Assembly: GCF_025751555.1 (NCBI RefSeq)
Contig: NZ_JAOWLB010000027.1
Span: 1 to 49,704 of the forward strand
Length of the DNA: 49,704 nt
Reading direction: 5' to 3'
DNA from: Ruegeria aquimaris
Lineage (GTDB): Bacteria > Pseudomonadota > Alphaproteobacteria > Rhodobacterales > Rhodobacteraceae
Within the stretch, counting starts at the first letter, position 1; every line of letters begins with the position of its first letter. The notes under the pieces are model-generated. The model did no database searches, had not been told where the DNA came from, and saw nothing but the letters and a program-made list of their open reading frames with translations. Positions 48,773 through 49,704 of the stretch are shown here, one piece after another. A program made the position numbers and the translations under genes.

Positions 48773-49631
48773 TTTCAAAAGTAATGGCGATATCGTCTGT
48801 GGCGATGAAGTTTTTTGCGACGAAATAACGTCTGAACTTCTGCAGGTTTGGGCTGGAATCACACAAATTCTGTCGGAGTATCTGGACCTACCGATTGCGG
48901 ATCACGAAATGCTTGCCGCATCAGCCTTGATAGGAAATCCCTATGAAGGCAACGGCGAGGTCTGGTCGAAGGTTGCCAAGAAATACGGCACTAACCCGCC
49001 TGTCGGCTCAGTCAAAAGGCTGGAGGAGGCCAGAATTCAGCTTGCTAAGATGCGCATACATCAGGACCGGGGTGGCGCTGACAACCCGGAAGCACTCGAC
49101 GAGGTGAGACGCACTGTTCTTGAGGCTTCCGGCGCACTGTGGAGGGACATCAGATGGCGAGTGCTCCGCAGTTCACGAGATGAACTTGAAACCATTGTGG
49201 ACTTGCTGACTGGATTCTTTGAAGCCGGAAAAGGGACTGCTGACAAGAATGCGGAAAGGCATCAGCCCTATACCATTGCTATTAGCCTGCGGTGTGTCTT
49301 TGAGAAATATTCCAGTAGACGGATCACATCCGGCTTTGGTGCAAGTGGCGGCCCAAATGGAGACGACACAGTAGCGCCGGAGGTTGTGAGTGGATCATAT
49401 GCGAAATGTTTACAAGAACTCTATGCATTCCTGAGGGTTACAGGCAGCCCAAGATATTACGCCCAAAAGGCGAAAACGTGCGCTGATACTGACGACCAGT
49501 ATCGCGAAGTCAGGAAAAATTTTGCTGTCGCATCTGAAAAAATGCTCGAGTTCCGTCATCTGTTCGAGAGCGACAAAGATAGCAAGCGCTATCCCGGAGG
49601 ACGAGGCGCGCCTTCGCCGACCTCAGATTAG
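48753..49631 (+). CDS. Hypothetical island protein, 292 residues
   Basis: Starts inside the last codons of the integrase in another frame, so translation may be coupled. Composition is markedly lower in GC than the chromosomal genes, with many A/T-ending codons, which suggests transfer from elsewhere. The protein is soluble and mostly helical by composition, with no signal peptide and no motif I know. A run at residues 65-110 is Lys/Arg/Glu rich (SVKRLEEARIQLAKM) and may be a coiled coil; GFGASGGPNGDD near residue 195 is a flexible Gly-rich loop. The tail (PGGRGAPSPTSD) may have been altered by an insertion sequence that begins right after the stop. Confidence 0.7.
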   Translation: MWWDVVNFKSNGDIVCGDEVFCDEITSELLQVWAGITQILSEYLDLPIADHEMLAASALIGNPYEGNGEVWSKVAKKYGTNPPVGSVKRLEEARIQLAKMRIHQDRGGADNPEALDEVRRTVLEASGALWRDIRWRVLRSSRDELETIVDLLTGFFEAGKGTADKNAERHQPYTIAISLRCVFEKYSSRRITSGFGASGGPNGDDTVAPEVVSGSYAKCLQELYAFLRVTGSPRYYAQKAKTCADTDDQYREVRKNFAVASEKMLEFRHLFESDKDSKRYPGGRGAPSPTSD

Positions 49632-49704
49632 GCCGTGTTGACAAAAGGGATTCACAGGCAGCGCTGAACGTGATTCAAGCTGGTATCTGCGATGGAGACC
49701 AGCT
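49632..49704 (+). mobile_element. Probable left end of an insertion sequence
   Basis: The stretch GGCCGTGTTGACAAAAGGG at 49632-49650 and the following bases resemble the ends of IS5-type elements of Rhodobacteraceae. AGCTGGT (49678-49684) and ACCAGCT (49698-49704) form a perfect 7-bp inverted repeat. No transposase frame is yet open at the window edge, so this is a recognition from pattern only. Confidence 0.4.

Overview
The window looks like chromosome from a marine alphaproteobacterium of the Roseobacter group (Rhodobacteraceae), most like Ruegeria. This is inferred from the GC-rich, tightly packed genes, the divergent hemC/hemE pair, several TRAP-type components, a plant-type glutamate-cysteine ligase, the uvrC, pgsA, moaD, moaE series, and an intergenic repeat ending in a GGAGTATTT core that I associate with this family. 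No species can be proven from the sequence alone.

Layout. 1-390: remnant of an IS3-type transposase, then a strong hairpin. 394-9586: housekeeping genes (gshA, rsmE, ubiA), an OmpA-domain envelope protein with a small coiled-coil membrane partner, a quinone reductase-like enzyme divergent from an HxlR regulator, and a DacF/DacC-type carboxypeptidase with a SPOR domain. 9810-20542: HAD hydrolase, clpS, a methyltransferase, an SDR-fold protein without the catalytic lysine, and three haem genes (hemF, hemC, hemE) interspersed with secreted proteins, a desaturase and an adenylate-cyclase/TPR protein. 20606-26484: acyl-CoA metabolism (CaiB-type racemase/transferase, enoyl-CoA hydratase), a second HxlR regulator sharing an ordered operator array with an alpha/beta hydrolase, an orphan TAXI receptor and an EamA exporter. 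26642-36582: CoxG-like protein, an ABC-2 exporter, SppA/SohB-type peptidase, a 56-residue zinc-ribbon protein, a Ca2+/Na+ antiporter, a pteridine-reductase-like SDR, then uvrC, a serine hydrolase, pgsA, moaD and moaE.

36587-47014 is the most interesting chromosomal block. One long minus-strand operon runs dadA-like D-amino acid oxidase/dehydrogenase, dctP, dctQ, dctM, a BASS-like carrier, pxpB, pxpC, pxpA. A MarR-like regulator is divergent from it across a perfect 17-bp palindrome. Next to it is an enolase-superfamily epimerase/cycloisomerase controlled by a divergent LysR gene. I infer a scavenging pathway for an amino-acid-like or lactam compound: import, epimerisation, oxidation and ATP-driven lactam opening. 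The substrate is unknown.

47090-49704 is the left end of an integrated element: tRNA-Ser(GCT) as the attachment site, a small zinc-finger protein, a P4-type tyrosine integrase, and a lower-GC gene of unknown function overlapping the integrase end. What looks like the end of an insertion sequence follows immediately. The island continues beyond the window, so its cargo cannot be judged here.

Sequence-level structure of note: three copies of one intergenic repeat, a hairpin between dctP and dctQ, a hairpin that would mask the ribosome-binding site of the quinone reductase-like gene, and several candidate operators between divergent genes. No CRISPR array, rRNA gene or phage structural gene was seen.
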